From positions 79,993 through 143,992 of the forward strand of contig JAILNI010000006.1 of NCBI GenBank assembly GCA_024691765.1: 64,000 nucleotides of DNA, read 5' to 3'. Within the stretch, counting starts at the first letter, position 1, and every line of letters starts with the position of its first letter. Origin of the DNA: Bacteroidales bacterium (GTDB lineage: Bacteria; Bacteroidota; Bacteroidia; Bacteroidales; UBA932). Position numbers and translations under genes: made by a program. The notes under the pieces are model-generated. The model ran no database searches. It saw only the letters and a list, made by a program, of their open reading frames with translations, and had not been told where the DNA came from. Positions 63,973 to 64,000 of this stretch are shown here, piece by piece.

Positions 63973-64000
63973 GCCAGCCGCCTTATAGATCGTCTCAAGG

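Noticed and set aside
1-64000. tRNA/rRNA genes
   Set aside because: No cloverleaf-like segment with T-arm consensus or rRNA signature was noticed by eye; a tRNAscan/Infernal run would be needed to exclude short RNAs.

Overview
This is a GC-rich bacterial chromosome window that looks like Bacteroidota/Bacteroidales. The support is: TAnnTTTG-type promoters, a moxR/Bat (aerotolerance) operon, TonB/ExbB/ExbD, fimbrillin-like and GLUG-repeat surface proteins, and EEP-family lipoproteins. Housekeeping genes fill 1-28 kb: an MFS transporter (5' cut), ssb, nagB, aroE, recJ, a TrmH/SpoU methyltransferase, a PspC protein, lysS, aroK, parC/gyrA-type, era, an rluB-like gene, tonB/exbD/exbB, a DnaJ-type zinc-finger protein, truA, moxR-DUF58-batA-batB-batC-batD/E and an OmpA-family gene. 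An approximately 21.7-kb minus-strand block (28.6-50.4 kb) encodes three EEP lipoproteins, two giant GLUG-like repeat proteins, an SGNH-hydrolase multidomain lipoprotein, a GH78-like alpha-L-rhamnosidase and a GH28-CE15-like fusion. It has no SusC/SusD. Next comes a glycerol-phosphate-themed cluster (GlpT/UhpC-like MFS, HAD phosphatase, AraM-like glycerol-1-phosphate dehydrogenase, GpsA-like dehydrogenase, histidine phosphatase). It is followed by a large STAND/NACHT-like P-loop NTPase, divergent from a C-terminal membrane-anchored protein and translationally coupled to a GDPD lipoprotein. The window ends at a change to AT-richer DNA with a mobile-element-like gene. Most notable non-obvious signals: (i) a dispersed ~155-bp intergenic element with four palindromic TTGCAA boxes at identical spacing in two places; (ii) a 120-bp palindromic element apparently inserted in frame inside truA; (iii) a STAND NTPase locus; (iv) a 40-aa unannotated small ORF inside the surface-protein operon; (v) an identical hairpin in two intergenic gaps of that operon; (vi) an equal-length near-identical 911-bp duplication of the N-terminal half of two EEP genes; (vii) a candidate ~130-nt sRNA at 63.3 kb. 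All family assignments come from reading the translations and motifs; no database search was possible.
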